A stretch of DNA of 64,000 bases from Terrabacter sp. Root85 (GCF_001429185.1 NZ_LMIW01000014.1:62001-126000); one strand, 5' to 3'. Positions 44,261 through 53,073 are shown, numbered from the stretch's first letter. Translations and numbers: made by a program. Notes: generated by a model from the letters alone, not told the origin.

Positions 44261-45421
44261 ATGGCGGCGAAGAAGACGGCAGCGGCGACGACCGCGGCCA
44301 AGCGGGCCACCGCGAGCAGGACGACGGGCGCAGCCAGGAAGGCAGCGCCTGCGGCGAAGACTGCGACGAAGCCTGCGACCGCGAGCAGGACCGCGACGAA
44401 GACGGCGACGAAGACCGCGACCACGGCTTCAACGGCCAAGAAGGCCGCGACGAGAGCCACGCCGGCGAAGAAGACGGCGACCAAGGCCGTCCCCGTGAGG
44501 ACGACGGCGACCAAGGCCGCGCCGGTCAAGAAGGCCGCGACGAAGGCCGCGCCGGTCAAGAAGGCCGCGACGAAGGCTGCGCCGGCGAAGAAGGCCGCGA
44601 CGAAGGCTGCGCCGGCGAAGAAGGCCGCGACGAAGGCTGCGCCGGCGCAGAAGACGGCGACCAAGGCTGCGCCGGCGCAGAAGACGGCGACCAAGGCTGT
44701 GCCCGTGAAGAAGACGGCGACCAAGGCCGCCGCCGAGAAGCGGGTCACGACGAAGGCCGCGCCGGCGAAGAAGACCGCGACGAAGGCCGCGCCCGTCAAG
44801 AAGTCCGCTCCGGCGGCTGGAAGGACCACCCGGTCCACGGCGGCGACGAAGCCGCCCGCCACGACGTCCACCCGAGCAGGAGCCGCGAGCGCGAAGTCCG
44901 CTGCCAAGGCCCCTGCGACACGAACCAAGAAGGCATCAGTGACCACGAGCTCCACGGCAGGACCCCGCTCGACCACGAAGAAGGCCGCGGGCACCACGAC
45001 GAACCGCACCAGCGCCCGCAAGCTCGCTGAACAGCTGCGGGTCAAGGACGACGAGAGCCCCTGGAGCGAGGACGAGATCAGCGAGGTGCGTGGGGTCCTG
45101 CTCGAGGAGATCGAGCAGCACCGCGTCGAGCTCAAGCTCGCGGAGGACGAGCTCGACGACCTGCTGCGCGCCTCGGGCGACGGCTCGGGCGACGACCAGG
45201 CGGACGCCGGCGCCAAGACGGCCGAGCGCGAGCACGAGATCTCCGTCGCGGCCAACGCTCGCGCGAGCCTGCGCCAGGCCGAGCACGCGCTCGAGCAGCT
45301 CGAGGCCGGCACCTACGGCATCTGCGAGAACTGCGGCAACCCGATCGGCAAGCTTCGACTTCAGGCCCGTCCTCGTGCGACCCTGTGCATGACATGCCAG
45401 GAGAAGCAAGACCGCCACTGA
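44261..45421 (+). CDS. TraR/DksA-type zinc-finger protein with histone H1-like N-terminal repeats
   Basis: 386 residues. The first ~240 are almost only Lys, Ala, Thr, Pro and Val, with a ~10-residue unit Lys-Ala-Ala-Pro-x-Lys-Lys-Ala-Ala-Thr repeated many times, like histone H1 tails. The C-terminal ~130 residues are a DksA/TraR fold: a helical part (SPWSEDEISEVRGVLLEEIEQHRVELKLAEDELDDLL) and a zinc site Cys-x2-Cys-x17-Cys-x2-Cys. DksA-type proteins enter the RNA polymerase secondary channel; the basic tail should bind DNA or RNA. Related repeat-bearing proteins are widespread in actinobacteria, but the role is not established. The gene lies alone between terminators. Confidence 0.88.
   Translation: MAAKKTAAATTAAKRATASRTTGAARKAAPAAKTATKPATASRTATKTATKTATTASTAKKAATRATPAKKTATKAVPVRTTATKAAPVKKAATKAAPVKKAATKAAPAKKAATKAAPAKKAATKAAPAQKTATKAAPAQKTATKAVPVKKTATKAAAEKRVTTKAAPAKKTATKAAPVKKSAPAAGRTTRSTAATKPPATTSTRAGAASAKSAAKAPATRTKKASVTTSSTAGPRSTTKKAAGTTTNRTSARKLAEQLRVKDDESPWSEDEISEVRGVLLEEIEQHRVELKLAEDELDDLLRASGDGSGDDQADAGAKTAEREHEISVAANARASLRQAEHALEQLEAGTYGICENCGNPIGKLRLQARPRATLCMTCQEKQDRH
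44486..44820 (+). repeat. 30-bp coding tandem repeats of the basic tail
   Basis: About eleven degenerate 30-base units of the type AAGAAGGCCGCGACGAAGGC plus GCGCCGGCG/TC. Several neighbours are nearly identical (44533-44640), which indicates recent duplication. In-frame copy-number variation is expected. Confidence 0.85.
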
Positions 45422-45437
45422 CGCCCACGCACGCCAC

Positions 45438-45462
45438 GTCGACCCCCCGCGCGGGGGTCGAC
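45438..45462 (+). terminator. Palindromic hairpin between the DksA-like gene and lspA
   Basis: GTCGACCCCC pairs with GGGGGTCGAC across a CGCGC centre. It ends three bases before the GTG I use for lspA, so it may end the upstream transcript or occlude the lspA start. Confidence 0.6.
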
Positions 45463-45465
45463 GGC

Positions 45466-46182
45466 GTGTCCACCACTACCTCGACCGAGACCGTGAGTTC
45501 GACGCCCGCCGACGAGAGCCGCCCGACGCCCGACCGGCGCAGGCGACTGTTCGTCGTCCTCGGCGTCGTCGCCGTTCTCGCCTTCGTCAGCGACCAGCTG
45601 ACGAAGATGGTCGCCCTCGACGTGCTCGGCGACGGCGAGTCACGCCCGTTCGTCGGAGACTTCATCCGGCTCAAGCTCATCGGCAACCCCGGCGCGGCCC
45701 TGTCGCTCGGGGCGGGCAACACGTGGGTCATGACCGGCATCGCCCTCGCGGTGCTCGTCGCGATCGTCGTCGTCGCCCGCCAGCTCGGGTCGCGGGCCTG
45801 GGCCATCGCGCTCGGCCTGCTGCTCGGAGCCGCGATCGGCAACCTCACCGACCGGTTCGTCCGTCCACCCGGCGGCGGCCAGGGGCACGTCGTGGACTTC
45901 ATCGACTACAACCGCTGGTTCATCGGCAACGTCGCCGACATCTGGATCGTCTCCGCAGCGTGTCTCGTCGTCATCCTGGCTCTGCTCGGGATCGGCGTCG
46001 ACGGCCGGCGCGACCACGGCCGGGCCGCGACCGCTCCCGACGCCACGACCGACCAGACCACTGTCCGGACCACCGGCGAGACGACCACGAACGGCGAGAC
46101 CGACATGACGCAGCAGACCCACGGGACGCCGGACGCTCCCGAGACGCACGAGGCGCGGCGTCAGGGGGGCGACCATGCCTGA
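45466..46182 (+). CDS. lspA: Lipoprotein signal peptidase LspA
   Basis: 238 residues from GTG 45466; GTG 45493 is an alternative that would clear the hairpin. It has four membrane helices (about 26-46, 65-85 short, 88-108, 152-175). LspA cleaves prolipoprotein signal peptides after diacylglyceryl transfer. The catalytic aspartates lie in GNLTDRFVR and [19 protein letters not shown] and [12 protein letters not shown] are also typical. A ~60-residue Thr-rich tail beyond the last helix is an actinobacterial extension. The client lipoprotein at 1694-2392 is in this window. It overlaps the pseudouridine synthase gene by 8 bases (ATGCCTGA). Confidence 0.94.
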   Translation: MSTTTSTETVSSTPADESRPTPDRRRRLFVVLGVVAVLAFVSDQLTKMVALDVLGDGESRPFVGDFIRLKLIGNPGAALSLGAGNTWVMTGIALAVLVAIVVVARQLGSRAWAIALGLLLGAAIGNLTDRFVRPPGGGQGHVVDFIDYNRWFIGNVADIWIVSAACLVVILALLGIGVDGRRDHGRAATAPDATTDQTTVRTTGETTTNGETDMTQQTHGTPDAPETHEARRQGGDHA

Positions 46183-47107
46183 CGTGCGCACCGTGCTCGT
46201 GCCGGACGGCCTCGAGGGCGAACGCGTCGACGCCGGCGTGGCCCGCCTCTTCGGGGTCTCGCGCACCAAGGCCGCCGACCTCGCCGCCGACGGCCACGTC
46301 GTCATCGACGGCAAGGCGGTCGCGAAGTCCGAGCGGCTCTCCGCCGGCTCGATGCTCGAGGTCTCGTTGCCGCGCGCCGAGGACAGCCCGAGCCTGCAGG
46401 TCATCGCCCAGCCGGTGCCAGGCATGTCGATCGTCCACGACGACGACGACATCGTCGTCGTCGACAAGCCGGTGGGTGTCGCCGCGCACCCCAGCGTCGG
46501 CTGGAGCGGACCGGACGTCGTGTCGGGGCTCGCCGCGGCGGGCTACCGGATCTCGACCTCGGGGGCCCCCGAGCGCCAGGGCGTCGTCAGCCGACTCGAC
46601 GTCGGCACGTCCGGTCTCATGGTCGTCGCCAAGAGCGAGTACGCCTACTCCCGGCTCAAGCAGGCCTTCCGCAGCCGGACGGTCGACAAGACGTACCACG
46701 CCCTCGTCCAGGGCCTGCCGGACCCGGTCGTAGGGACCATCGACGCGCCGATCGGACGCCACCCCGGGCACGACTACAAGTTCGCCGTGATGAAGAGCGG
46801 CAAGCCGTCGGTGACGCACTACGAGGTCATCGAGGCGTTCCGCTACGCCAGCCTGCTCGACATCCACCTCGAGACGGGCCGCACCCACCAGATCCGCGTG
46901 CACTTCGCAGCGCTGCACCACCCGTGCTGCGGTGACCCGACCTACGGCGCCGACCCGAAGCTCGCAGCTCGCCTCAAGCTCGAGCGACAGTGGCTGCATG
47001 CAAAGGGTCTCGGCTTCGAGCACCCGGGCACGGGGGAGTACGTCCACTTCGAGAGTGACTACCCGGAGGACCTCCAGCGCGCGCTCGACATCATCGCGAC
47101 CTTGTGA
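46175..47107 (+). CDS. RluA-family 23S rRNA pseudouridine synthase (RluD-like)
   Basis: 310 residues. An S4 RNA-binding domain ([30 protein letters not shown]) is followed by the RluA catalytic domain: [17 protein letters not shown], catalytic Asp in [57 protein letters not shown]. It isomerises uridines in 23S rRNA; the linkage of lspA with this gene is conserved in Gram-positive bacteria. The precise rRNA target cannot be read from sequence. The stop lies inside a hairpin shared with the convergent gene. Confidence 0.94.
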   Translation: MPDVRTVLVPDGLEGERVDAGVARLFGVSRTKAADLAADGHVVIDGKAVAKSERLSAGSMLEVSLPRAEDSPSLQVIAQPVPGMSIVHDDDDIVVVDKPVGVAAHPSVGWSGPDVVSGLAAAGYRISTSGAPERQGVVSRLDVGTSGLMVVAKSEYAYSRLKQAFRSRTVDKTYHALVQGLPDPVVGTIDAPIGRHPGHDYKFAVMKSGKPSVTHYEVIEAFRYASLLDIHLETGRTHQIRVHFAALHHPCCGDPTYGADPKLAARLKLERQWLHAKGLGFEHPGTGEYVHFESDYPEDLQRALDIIATL

Positions 47108-47136
47108 CCTTCACCCTCGAGGTGAGGGTGAAGGTC
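47106..47136. terminator. Bidirectional hairpin overlapping two convergent stop codons
   Basis: GACCTTCACCCT (47106-47117) pairs perfectly with AGGGTGAAGGTC (47125-47136) around a 7-base loop. The last bases of the pseudouridine synthase stop and the first bases of the facing gene's 3' end both lie in the stem. Confidence 0.8.
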
Positions 47137-47875
47137 CGTGCGGGCCGTTCCGTATGCCGTGTGGCGGCGTCGTGTCCGTGCTGAACCCGACCGGGGCGGC
47201 GCGCTCCGGGTCGGGCCGGCGCGGGTTCGTGGCGGCCACGGTGCCGGAGTCTGCCCGGGACCGCCACCGTCCGAGAGCGACCCCGAGCCCGAGCGCCAAC
47301 ACCGCGGCGGCGGTCGTCGCCCACCAGGGCACCGCACCGGGAGCCGCCCCCGCGACCGTGGTGGGCAACACGGCTGCCACCCGGGCGGCAGCCACCGGCC
47401 GTGCCGTGGGCGAGGACGTCGAGGTCGGGGACGGCCTCGCGTCGCCGTAGACGCCGAGGGAGGTCAGCGTCGCGAGGAGCAGGGCGGTGTCCTTGGGCCG
47501 GTGCAGCACGGCGGGCGCCTGGAAGAGGTCCTTGCCGTCGGCGAGGTTCATCGACGTCTCGACCCAGACGTCGTCGCCGTCGATGATGACGGCGTCGACG
47601 CGCCACGGCGTGACGTCGTGGATCAGCCACGTCAGCCGGACCCGCGAGTCCATGAACGACACCGCGGGCATCGCGTCACCGGTGGGGGTGTTGTAGACGT
47701 CGAGGGCCTTCTCGAGGTTCGCGTAGGCCTGGCTCCCGGTGAGGGCGCCCGCGGCCCGGGACCCGTCGTAGTCGACGGCGAGCACGGACGTCGGGCCGCC
47801 GGCGGAGGCCGGCGGCGCGGCCACGACGAGCAGCGCCGCCGCGACGGCGGCGACGAGCAGGGGGAGTCTGCGCAT
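47111..47875 (-). CDS. Secreted membrane-anchored protein, probable ECF-sigma target
   Basis: 254 residues from ATG 47873-47875, with AGGAG upstream. A signal peptide (LPLLVAAVAAALLVVAAPPASA) ends near residue 25. The ectodomain begins GGPTSVLAVDYDGSRAAGAL and contains WLIHDVTPWRVDAVIIDGDDVWVET. A membrane helix (about 185-205, WWATTAAAVLALGLGVALG) precedes a polar cytoplasmic tail. No function is known to me; similar proteins accompany ECF sigma/anti-sigma pairs in actinobacteria, from memory. Upstream lies a promoter element identical in architecture to that of the ECF sigma gene. It is separated from the anti-sigma gene by 78 bases, which contain this element. Confidence 0.75.
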   Translation of the reverse strand: MRRLPLLVAAVAAALLVVAAPPASAGGPTSVLAVDYDGSRAAGALTGSQAYANLEKALDVYNTPTGDAMPAVSFMDSRVRLTWLIHDVTPWRVDAVIIDGDDVWVETSMNLADGKDLFQAPAVLHRPKDTALLLATLTSLGVYGDARPSPTSTSSPTARPVAAARVAAVLPTTVAGAAPGAVPWWATTAAAVLALGLGVALGRWRSRADSGTVAATNPRRPDPERAAPVGFSTDTTPPHGIRNGPHGPSPSPRG

Positions 47876-47920
47876 GGTGTTCTCCTGGGGCGAGTGGGCC
47901 CCCGCGAGGGGCCGACGCCA

Positions 47921-47952
47921 CCTCAACACCGCTGCGGGCGCGGAGGTTCGCC
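47921..47952 (-). promoter_or_regulatory. ECF-type promoter of the secreted-protein gene
   Basis: On the minus strand: GCGAACC, 11 bases, then AGCGGTGTTGAGG. This matches 49382-49412 in both blocks and in spacing. GAACC is a classical ECF -35. It starts right after the anti-sigma stop codon and gives a leader of about 40 bases. Confidence 0.7.
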
Positions 47953-47953
47953 C

Positions 47954-48784
47954 TCAGCCGGCCGACCGGGCCACGCGCAGCGCTTCCTCGAGGCTGTTCG
48001 CACCCTCGAGGCGGTAGGTCACCTCACCCGCCGAGGACGGGACGACCCAGACGAGAGTCGGCCCGGCGAGGCGCGGCGGCTCGGAGTGGGTGTCCCCGGT
48101 CCGGTCCACCCACTCGACGCGGTGCGGCGACCCGATCCACACCGCGTCGTGGTCGGCCACCCGGGTCGGGGTGACCGCGTCCCACACCGTCTTGAGGTAG
48201 CCCCACGACAACGACCCGACGAAGACGTCGAGACGGGTCGTGTCGGCGCCCGACCCCCACACCAGCTCGGCGACGCGACCGTCGTGCGTGACCGTGACGG
48301 ACGTCGGTGGGCCGAGCGCCGTGGGCGTCCCGATGTCCGCGCCGATGACCTGCTCCGCCTGCCTCAGCGTCACGGGCGTCGCCGTGGCCCCTCCGGCGCT
48401 GCTACCCACCGCTCTGGACGCCGGCGATGTCGTCGTGGGAGTCGCGGGCGGTGCGGGCACCTCCCGCACCACGATGCCGCCGATGCGGAGCAGCTCGAGG
48501 ACCGCCGCACGGACCGGCGGGACGAGAGCGAGCACGAGCACGACGACGGCGGCCGTCGCCCAGCCGAGCCGGCGCCTCATGACGCGCGTGGGACGTGCGG
48601 CGCTGGGGATCGTCGCCACCGCCTCGGGCGGCCGCACGGATGGCGGCTCGGGCGCCGGCGCGGCCCGCTGCACGGCGGCCAGGCGGGAGAGCACGAGCGT
48701 CGCGAGGTCCGGCCTGGGCGGCTCGGTCACGAGCGTGCGGCCGAGGGCGACGAGCTCGGCCTCGAGGTCGAGGTGGTCAGGCAT
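47954..48784 (-). CDS. Probable membrane-bound anti-sigma factor
   Basis: 276 residues. A ~70-residue cytoplasmic N-terminus (DHLDLEAELVALGRTLVTEPPRPDLATLVLSRLAAV) precedes one membrane helix (about 74-92, GWATAAVVVLVLALVPPV) and an external domain of ~170 residues. The zinc-binding HxxxCxxC motif of ZAS anti-sigma factors is absent. The gene begins inside the 3' end of the ECF sigma gene (8-base overlap ATGCCTGA), the normal arrangement for a sigma/anti-sigma pair. The external part (GYLKTVWDAVTPTRVADHDAVWIGSPHRVEWVDRTGD) could sense an envelope signal. Call is by context and topology; no domain match can be asserted. Confidence 0.7.
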   Translation of the reverse strand: MPDHLDLEAELVALGRTLVTEPPRPDLATLVLSRLAAVQRAAPAPEPPSVRPPEAVATIPSAARPTRVMRRRLGWATAAVVVLVLALVPPVRAAVLELLRIGGIVVREVPAPPATPTTTSPASRAVGSSAGGATATPVTLRQAEQVIGADIGTPTALGPPTSVTVTHDGRVAELVWGSGADTTRLDVFVGSLSWGYLKTVWDAVTPTRVADHDAVWIGSPHRVEWVDRTGDTHSEPPRLAGPTLVWVVPSSAGEVTYRLEGANSLEEALRVARSAG

Positions 48785-49340
48785 CGGCCATCACCTCCCG
48801 GAGCGAGCGCAGGGCGCGGTGGAGCCGGGACTTGACCGTTCCCGGCGGGATGTCGAGCGTCCCGGCGGTCTCCGCCTCCGAGAGCTCGAGCAGGTAGCGG
48901 CACGTCACCACCTCGCGCAGGTCGTCGGGCAGACCCTCCACCGCCTCGACGAGCCCGGCTCCCTGGTCGCGTGAGACCGCTGCGTCGGCCGGGTCCGGGA
49001 CGGGGTCCGTCGCCGTCCTCTCCGCGGCCACACGGAGCTCGCGCAGGGCGCGCCGTGACCGGCCGCGCTGGAGGTTGCGCGTCTCGTTGACGACGATCCG
49101 CAGCAGCCACGGACGGAAACCCGCGCCCTCGTGGAACCGCGGCAGGGCCTGGTATGCCTTCACGAACGCCTCCTGCACGACGTCGTCGGCCTCGCTCCCG
49201 GCGCCGGAGAGCACCGCGAGCCGTTTGGCGATCGGGGCGTGCAGCGTGACGAGCACCGCGTACGCCGATGCGTCCCCGGCGCGTACGCGAGCCAGTACCG
49301 CTGCCTCATCCGACGTGTCGATCGCTGCCTCCGTCCCCAC
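48777..49340 (-). CDS. ECF-family RNA polymerase sigma factor
   Basis: 187 residues from GTG 49338-49340; the open frame extends further but is not conserved. It has region 2 (DVVQEAFVKAYQALPRF...FRPWLLRIVVNETRNLQR) and region 4 (GLPDDLREVVTCRYLLELSEAETAGTLDIPPGTVKSRLHRALRSLREVM), with no regions 1 or 3, as expected for an extracytoplasmic-function sigma factor. It overlaps its presumed anti-sigma gene. An ECF-like promoter (49382-49412) upstream is repeated before the third gene, indicating autoregulation plus one local target. It is divergent from dnaE. Confidence 0.92.
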   Translation of the reverse strand: MGTEAAIDTSDEAAVLARVRAGDASAYAVLVTLHAPIAKRLAVLSGAGSEADDVVQEAFVKAYQALPRFHEGAGFRPWLLRIVVNETRNLQRGRSRRALRELRVAAERTATDPVPDPADAAVSRDQGAGLVEAVEGLPDDLREVVTCRYLLELSEAETAGTLDIPPGTVKSRLHRALRSLREVMADA

Positions 49341-49381
49341 CGACGACCGTGCCTCGGCACCATGGTGCCGTCCCGACGCCC

Positions 49382-49412
49382 CCTCAACACCGCTCGCGCC
49401 GGATCGGTTCGC
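49382..49412 (-). promoter_or_regulatory. ECF-type autoregulatory promoter of the sigma gene
   Basis: On the minus strand: GCGAACC, 11 bases, AGCGGTGTTGAGG. The 7-base and 13-base blocks are identical to those at 47921-47952, while the spacer differs, so the match is not a simple duplication. It ends 41 bases before the sigma gene start. Confidence 0.7.
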
Positions 49413-49465
49413 GCGGACCGCGCGACACCCCAACCGACACGCCGAGGAGTGTCCTCGCGGAGGCT

Positions 49466-49471
49466 TAGACT
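49466..49471 (+). promoter_or_regulatory. -10 element TAGACT, likely leaderless dnaE promoter
   Basis: TAGACT ends eight bases before ATG 49480, with no ribosome site between. Identical TAGACT hexamers precede the S9 peptidase and hisD starts. Confidence 0.55.
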
Positions 49472-49479
49472 CGTCCACG

Positions 49480-52400
49480 ATGTCGACCGAAGCCGCCCCG
49501 CGCAACGACCAGAACTTCGTGCACCTCCACGTGCACACGGAGTACTCCATGCTCGACGGGGCGGCGCGTATCGGCGACCTCTTCAGCGAGGCGGCGCGGA
49601 TGGGCATGCCGGCCCTCGCGACGACCGACCACGGCTACGTCTTCGGCGCCTACGAGTTCTGGAAGAAGGCGCAGGGCACCGGCGTCAAGCCGATCATCGG
49701 CGTCGAGGCCTACATCACGCCGGGCACGCACCGCACCGACCGCACCAAGGTCAGCTGGGGCGACGGCGGTCGCGACGACATCTCGGGCAGCGGCGCCTAC
49801 ACCCACATGACGATGCTCGCCGAGAACAACCAGGGCATGCACAACCTCTTCCGGATGAGCTCCATCGCGAGCCTCGACCAGGTCTACACCAAGTGGCCGC
49901 GCATCGACCGCGACCTCCTCTCGACCTACGGCAAGGGCCTCATCGTCACGACAGGCTGCCCGTCGAGCGAGATCCAGACGAAGCTGCGGTTCGGGATGTA
50001 CGACGAGGCGCGCGAGGTCGCCGGCGAGCTGCGTGACATCTTCGGCAACGAGAACGTCTACGTCGAGCTGATGGACCACGGCCTCGACATCGAGCGCCGC
50101 ACCCAGAAGGACCTCATCCGGCTCGCGCGCGACCTCAAGCTGCCGCTCCTGGCCACCAACGACCTGCACTACACCCGCGCCGAGGACGCCAAGGCCCACG
50201 CCGCCCTGCTCTGCGTCCAGTCGGGCTCGACCTTGATGGACCCCAACCGGTTCAAGTTCGACGCCGACGACTTCTACCTCAAGTCCGCGCAGGAGATGCG
50301 CCACCTGTGGCGCGAGCTGCCCGAGGCGTGCGACAACACGCTGCTCATCGCCGAGCGTTGCGAGGTCTCCTTCACCGAGGGGGAGGGGCGCTTCATGCCG
50401 CGCTTCCCGGTGCCCGAGGGCGAGGACGAGACGTCGTGGTTCATCAAGGAGGTCGAGACCGGCCTGTCGCGCCGCTTCCCCGAGGGAGTGCCCGACTACG
50501 CCCGCAAGCAGGCGGCCTTCGAGGAGGACGTCATCGTCTCCAAGGGCTACCCGGGCTACTTCCTCGTCGTCGCCGACTTCATCAACTGGGCCAAGCGCAA
50601 CGGCATCCGCGTCGGTCCCGGCCGAGGCTCGGGTGCCGGCTCGATGTGCGCCTACGCCATGGGCATCACCGACCTCGACCCGATCCCGCACGGCCTCATC
50701 TTCGAGCGGTTCCTCAACCCCGAGCGCATGTCGATGCCCGACTTCGACGTCGACTTCGACGAGCGCCGGCGTGGTGAGGTCATCCGCTACGTCACCGAGA
50801 AGTACGGCGAGGAGCGCGTCGCGCAGATCGTCACCTACGGCACGATCAAGGCCAAGCAGGCCCTCAAGGACGCGAGCCGCGTCCTCGGTCACCCGTTCGC
50901 GATGGGCGAGAAGCTCACCAAGGCGATGCCACCCGACGTCATGGGCAAGGGCATGCCGCTCGCCGACGTCTTCAAGCCCGACTCCAAGCGCTACAACGAG
51001 GCCGGCGACTTCCGCGTCGTCCACGACGAGGACCCCCAGGCGCAGGAGGTCGTCGCCACGGCGCTCGGCCTCGAGGGCCTGAAGCGCCAGTGGGGCGTGC
51101 ACGCGGCCGGCGTCATCATGTCGAGCGAGCCGCTCGTCGACGTCATCCCGATCATGCGCCGCCTGCAGGACGGCCAGATCATCACGCAGTTCGACTACCC
51201 CAGCTGCGAGTCGCTGGGCCTGGTCAAGATGGACTTCCTCGGCCTGCGCAACCTGACGATCCTCGACGACGCCATCGAGAACATCAAGCTCAACCGCGAC
51301 GAGGACATCGACCTCGACGAGCTGTCCAAGACCCTCGACGACCGCGCCACCTACGACCTGCTCGGTCGCGGCGACACCCTCGGCGTCTTCCAGCTCGACG
51401 GCGGCGGCATGCGCTCGCTGCTGCGCCTCATGCAGCCCGACAACTTCGAGGACATCTCGGCGGCCCTCGCGCTGTACCGGCCGGGGCCGATGGGTGTCAA
51501 CGCCCACACGAACTTCGCGCTGCGCAAGAACGGCAAGCAGGAGGTCGTCCCGCTCGACCCCCAGCTCAAGGGCAAGCTCCAGCAGGAGATGATCGACGCC
51601 CTCGACCCGATCCTCGGGATGACCTACGGCCTGGTCATCTACCAGGAGCAGGTCATGGAGATCGCCCAGAAGCTCGCCGGCTACACGCTCGGCAACGCCG
51701 ACCTGCTCCGCCGCGCGATGGGCAAGAAGAAGAAGGAGGTCCTCGACGCCGAGTACGTCCCCTTCTCGGAGGGCATGAAGTCGCAGGGCTTCAACGAGGC
51801 CTCCATCGCGGCGCTGTGGGGCGTCCTCGTCCCCTTCTCGGACTACGCGTTCAACAAGGCGCACACGGCGGCATACGGCCTCGTGTCGTACTGGACGGGC
51901 TACCTCAAGGCCAACTACCCGGCCGAGTACATGGCGGCCCTGCTGACGAGCGTGCGCGACGACAAGGACAAGTCGGCGCTCTACCTCAACGAGTGCCGGC
52001 ACATGGGCATCAAGGTGCTGCCGCCCGACGTCAACGAGTCGATCGCCAACTTCGCGGCCGTCGGCACCGACATCCGCTTCGGTCTCGCCGCGATCCGCAA
52101 CGTCGGCCTGCCTGTCGTCCAGGCGATCATCAGGGCCCGCGAGGAGAAGGGGTCCTTCGCCGCGTTCAAGGACTTCCTCTCGAAGGTGCCGGCCGTCGTC
52201 TGCAACAAGCGCACCATCGAGTCGCTCATCAAGGGCGGCGCGTTCGACTCGCTCGGCGAGAGCCGGCGCGGCATGGTCGAGGTCCACGAGCGCTACATCG
52301 ACGCGCTCGTCGAGGTCAAGAAGCAGGAGGCCATCGGCCAGGAGAGCCTCTTCGGCAGCTTCGGCGACGACGACGACGCCGGCGCCTCCGACGGCCCGGG

Positions 52401-53073
52401 GGCCTTCGACGGGCTGCCGCCCGTGCCGACGCTCGAGTGGGACAAGGCCAGCCTGCTCTCCTTCGAGCGCGAGATGCTCGGCCTCTACGTCAGCGACCAC
52501 CCGCTCTTCGGCATCGAGCACATCCTCGCCACGCATGCCGACACCTCGATCGCCTCGCTCATGGGCGACGACCCCAAGGCCGACGGCACGCCCGTCACCG
52601 TCGCCGGGCTCATCACGAGCCTCCAGCTCAAGCGCACGAAGAAGGGCGACCTCTGGGCCATCGCGACCGTCGAGGACCTCGACGGCGCCATCGAGTGCCT
52701 CTTCTTCCCCTCGGCCTACATGACGTACTCGACGATGCTCGCCCAGGACACCGTCTGCGCGGTCAAGGGCCGCATCAGTGCCCGCGACGACTCGATCTCG
52801 ATCTTCGCCCAGGAGCTGACGATCCCCGACATCAAGGAGGGACCGCGCGGGCCGGTCGTCCTGACCCTCCCACTCGGTCGGGCCACCCCCGCCGTGGCCG
52901 AGAGCCTCAAACGCGTCCTGGGGGAGCACCCCGGCGCGACCGAGGTCCAGGTCAAGCTGACCCAGCCCGGGCGCTCGGTGCTCATGTCGCTCGACGACTC
53001 GCTCCGGGTCAACGCCACCTCGGCGCTCTTCGGCGACCTCAAGGCCCTGCTCGGTCCGGCCTGCCTCAGCTGA
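49480..53073 (+). CDS. dnaE: DNA polymerase III α subunit DnaE
   Basis: 1197 residues, the usual length of DnaE1. It is the replicative polymerase subunit. The N-terminal PHP domain begins FVHLHVHTEYSMLDGAARI and has TTDHGYVFG. The palm carries GPGRGSGAGSMCAYAMGITDLDPI and the catalytic aspartates in PDFDVDFDERRRGEVI. The thumb and fingers follow (FNKAHTAAYGLVSYWTGYLKANYPAEYMAALL), then the helix-hairpin-helix region, an OB fold (VTVAGLITSLQLKRTKKGDLWAIATVEDLDG) and a β-clamp/τ contact region. The start is ATG 49480, probably leaderless. The stop overlaps the next gene by one base (TGATG). Confidence 0.98.
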   Translation: MSTEAAPRNDQNFVHLHVHTEYSMLDGAARIGDLFSEAARMGMPALATTDHGYVFGAYEFWKKAQGTGVKPIIGVEAYITPGTHRTDRTKVSWGDGGRDDISGSGAYTHMTMLAENNQGMHNLFRMSSIASLDQVYTKWPRIDRDLLSTYGKGLIVTTGCPSSEIQTKLRFGMYDEAREVAGELRDIFGNENVYVELMDHGLDIERRTQKDLIRLARDLKLPLLATNDLHYTRAEDAKAHAALLCVQSGSTLMDPNRFKFDADDFYLKSAQEMRHLWRELPEACDNTLLIAERCEVSFTEGEGRFMPRFPVPEGEDETSWFIKEVETGLSRRFPEGVPDYARKQAAFEEDVIVSKGYPGYFLVVADFINWAKRNGIRVGPGRGSGAGSMCAYAMGITDLDPIPHGLIFERFLNPERMSMPDFDVDFDERRRGEVIRYVTEKYGEERVAQIVTYGTIKAKQALKDASRVLGHPFAMGEKLTKAMPPDVMGKGMPLADVFKPDSKRYNEAGDFRVVHDEDPQAQEVVATALGLEGLKRQWGVHAAGVIMSSEPLVDVIPIMRRLQDGQIITQFDYPSCESLGLVKMDFLGLRNLTILDDAIENIKLNRDEDIDLDELSKTLDDRATYDLLGRGDTLGVFQLDGGGMRSLLRLMQPDNFEDISAALALYRPGPMGVNAHTNFALRKNGKQEVVPLDPQLKGKLQQEMIDALDPILGMTYGLVIYQEQVMEIAQKLAGYTLGNADLLRRAMGKKKKEVLDAEYVPFSEGMKSQGFNEASIAALWGVLVPFSDYAFNKAHTAAYGLVSYWTGYLKANYPAEYMAALLTSVRDDKDKSALYLNECRHMGIKVLPPDVNESIANFAAVGTDIRFGLAAIRNVGLPVVQAIIRAREEKGSFAAFKDFLSKVPAVVCNKRTIESLIKGGAFDSLGESRRGMVEVHERYIDALVEVKKQEAIGQESLFGSFGDDDDAGASDGPGAFDGLPPVPTLEWDKASLLSFEREMLGLYVSDHPLFGIEHILATHADTSIASLMGDDPKADGTPVTVAGLITSLQLKRTKKGDLWAIATVEDLDGAIECLFFPSAYMTYSTMLAQDTVCAVKGRISARDDSISIFAQELTIPDIKEGPRGPVVLTLPLGRATPAVAESLKRVLGEHPGATEVQVKLTQPGRSVLMSLDDSLRVNATSALFGDLKALLGPACLS

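Noticed and set aside
49465-52929. 1154-codon minus-strand reading frame opposite dnaE
   Set aside because: Same GC-driven shadow; the plus strand is unmistakably DnaE.
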